Shown: piece after piece, positions 52,486 through 53,611 of the stretch | Numbering within the stretch: position 1 is the first letter of the stretch | Layout of the letters: the number at the start of each line of letters is the position of its first letter | Source of the DNA: Alphaproteobacteria bacterium | GTDB taxonomy: Bacteria > Pseudomonadota > Alphaproteobacteria > Reyranellales > Reyranellaceae | Assembly: GCA_017307275.1 (NCBI GenBank) | Contig: JAFKFK010000040.1 | Location: 1-53,611 of the forward strand | DNA length: 53,611 bases | Direction of reading: 5' to 3' | Program-made: the position numbers and the translations under genes | The notes under the pieces: generated by a model | The model's input: the letters and a program-made list of their open reading frames with translations, nothing else | The model's database searches: none | What the model was told of the DNA's origin: nothing

Positions 52486-53611
52486 TTAGTTGTACTTCGA
52501 GATCTCGAGGCGGCCGACCTGGTCGCGATGAACCTCGTCCGGGCCGTCGGCCAGGCGCAGCGTACGCTGGTGGGCGTACATGCTGGCCAGCTTGAAGACC
52601 TGGCTGACGCCACCGGCGCCATGGAGCTGCAGGCAGCGGTCCACCACCTTCGAGGTGATGTTCGGCACCGCCACCTTGATCATCGCGATCTGCTGGCGGG
52701 CTTCCTTGTTGCCGTACTTGTCCATCGCCCACGCGGCCTTGAGGACCAGCAGGCGGGCCATGTCGATTTCCATGCGCATGTCGGCGACATGGGCCTTGGT
52801 GACGCCCATCTCCGAGATGCGCTGACCGAAGGCGACGCGGCTCTTGGCGCGCTTGATCGCCATTTCGAGTGCCCGCTCGGCAACGCCGATGGCGCGCATG
52901 CAATGATGGATACGGCCCGGACCGAGGCGGCCCTGGGCGATCTCGAAGCCACGGCCTTCACCCAGCAGGATGGCCGACTTCGGCACGCGCACATTGTCGT
53001 AGATCACTTCGGCATGGCCGTGCGGGGCGTCGTCGTAGCCGAAGACGTGCAGCATCTTGACGATCTTGATGCCCTTGGCATCGCGCGGCACGACGATCAT
53101 CGACTGCTGGCGGTAAGCCGGCGCGTTGGGGTCGCTCTTGCCCATCAGGATAATGACCTGGCAGCGCGGATCGCCCATGCCCGACGACCACCACTTGCGG
53201 CCGTTGATGACATAGTCGTTGCCGTCGCTCTCGATGCGGCATTCGACGTTGCGCGCGTCGGACGAGGCCACCGCGGGCTCGGTCATGGCGAAGCAGGAGC
53301 GGATTTCGCCGTTCAGCAGCGGCTTCAGCCACTTCTCCTTGTGCTCCTTGGAGCCGTAGCGGGCGAACACTTCCATGTTGCCGGTGTCCGGCGCAGAGCA
53401 ATTGGTCGATTCCGACGCGATCGAGGAGCGGCCCAGGACTTCGCAGATCGGCGCGTATTCGAGGTTGGAGAGGCCCATCGTGCCGTGGGTGTCGCCCGAG
53501 TCACGGTCGGCCGGCAGGAACATGTTCCACAGGCCGCGCTTCTTCGCCTCGGCCTTGCATTCCTCGATGATCGGCGGGAGCTGCCAGCGATCCTTGGCCT
53601 TCTCCATCTGC
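52486..53611 (-). CDS. acyl-CoA dehydrogenase (5' end beyond the window)
   Basis: At least 374 residues of an acyl-CoA dehydrogenase; the frame is still open at the window edge, and family members have about 20-30 more N-terminal residues. Elements: CFAMTEPAVASSDARN, INGRKWWSSGMGDPRC, RVAFGQRISEMGVTK, and the C-terminal LQLHGAGGVSQVFKLA followed by DGPDEVHRDQVGRLE. The pattern resembles the ACAD10/11-like branch acting on unusual or hydroxylated acyl-CoAs. It ends just before a strong terminator. Confidence 0.93.
   Translation of the reverse strand, partial: QMEKAKDRWQLPPIIEECKAEAKKRGLWNMFLPADRDSGDTHGTMGLSNLEYAPICEVLGRSSIASESTNCSAPDTGNMEVFARYGSKEHKEKWLKPLLNGEIRSCFAMTEPAVASSDARNVECRIESDGNDYVINGRKWWSSGMGDPRCQVIILMGKSDPNAPAYRQQSMIVVPRDAKGIKIVKMLHVFGYDDAPHGHAEVIYDNVRVPKSAILLGEGRGFEIAQGRLGPGRIHHCMRAIGVAERALEMAIKRAKSRVAFGQRISEMGVTKAHVADMRMEIDMARLLVLKAAWAMDKYGNKEARQQIAMIKVAVPNITSKVVDRCLQLHGAGGVSQVFKLASMYAHQRTLRLADGPDEVHRDQVGRLEISKYN

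Overview
The window is a 53.6 kb stretch of high-GC chromosome that looks alphaproteobacterial. Support comes from an Aap-type amino-acid importer, a Bug/TctC-type binding protein, many amidohydrolases, EthD-like and VOC proteins, and a LysR-pirin-WrbA cluster. A soil or freshwater heterotroph of the Rhodospirillales, for example Reyranella-like, would fit, but that placement is inference from gene content. I see no rRNA, tRNA, CRISPR array, transposase, integrase or phage gene. Genes are dense and no gap exceeds about 190 nt. Most of the many overlapping open frames are shadows of GC-rich genes.

Layout. 1-6.3 kb: SAM methyltransferase and MATE pump (minus); cupin, RhlE-like RNA helicase, stand-alone Lrp effector domain, serine hydrolase and EthD-like protein (plus). 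6.3-15.5 kb: amidohydrolase and GNAT (minus); GMC oxidoreductase with two nearly duplicate family-5 solute-binding proteins (plus); methylmalonate-semialdehyde dehydrogenase and a CDF metal exporter (minus). 15.6-25.2 kb: two small unknown genes, an aapJQM importer without its ATPase, a secreted serine hydrolase, an N-acyl-D-amino-acid deacylase facing a Bug-type binding protein, an EthD protein, and a dienelactone-hydrolase-like gene broken by a perfect 96-bp inverted duplication. 25.2-32.0 kb: a coherent block on both strands of a LysR regulator: ABC importer (ATPase, binding protein, permease), M20 deacylase and an atypical ureohydrolase on one side, an M28 peptidase on the other. 32.0-38.3 kb: LysR/pirin/wrbA, MBL hydrolase, epoxide-hydrolase-like enzyme, VOC protein, and ArsR with an SRPBCC protein. 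38.4-43.9 kb: LuxR-type regulator, autotransporter with T5SS/PEP-CTERM-type repeats, small secreted Cys protein, FUSC protein. 43.9-53.6 kb: acyl-CoA dehydrogenase, hydrolase, SDR, EamA exporter, and an HlyD/ABC-2 exporter led by a TetR repressor (all minus); then a VOC protein, a DUF202 protein and an acyl-CoA dehydrogenase that runs off the window.

How it fits together. Most of the window is uptake and catabolism of amino acids, peptides, N-acyl amino acids and organic acids, with local regulators beside their targets and several exporters. The most unusual points are: the inverted duplication in the hydrolase gene; three genes whose conserved N-termini seem to require CTG starts, each exactly 7 nt after a purine-rich ribosome-binding core; ArsR and TetR genes whose promoters imply leaderless mRNAs, with operators covering the core promoter; and a ureohydrolase lacking the first metal-binding histidine inside what may be an uncharacterised N-acyl/guanidino compound pathway.
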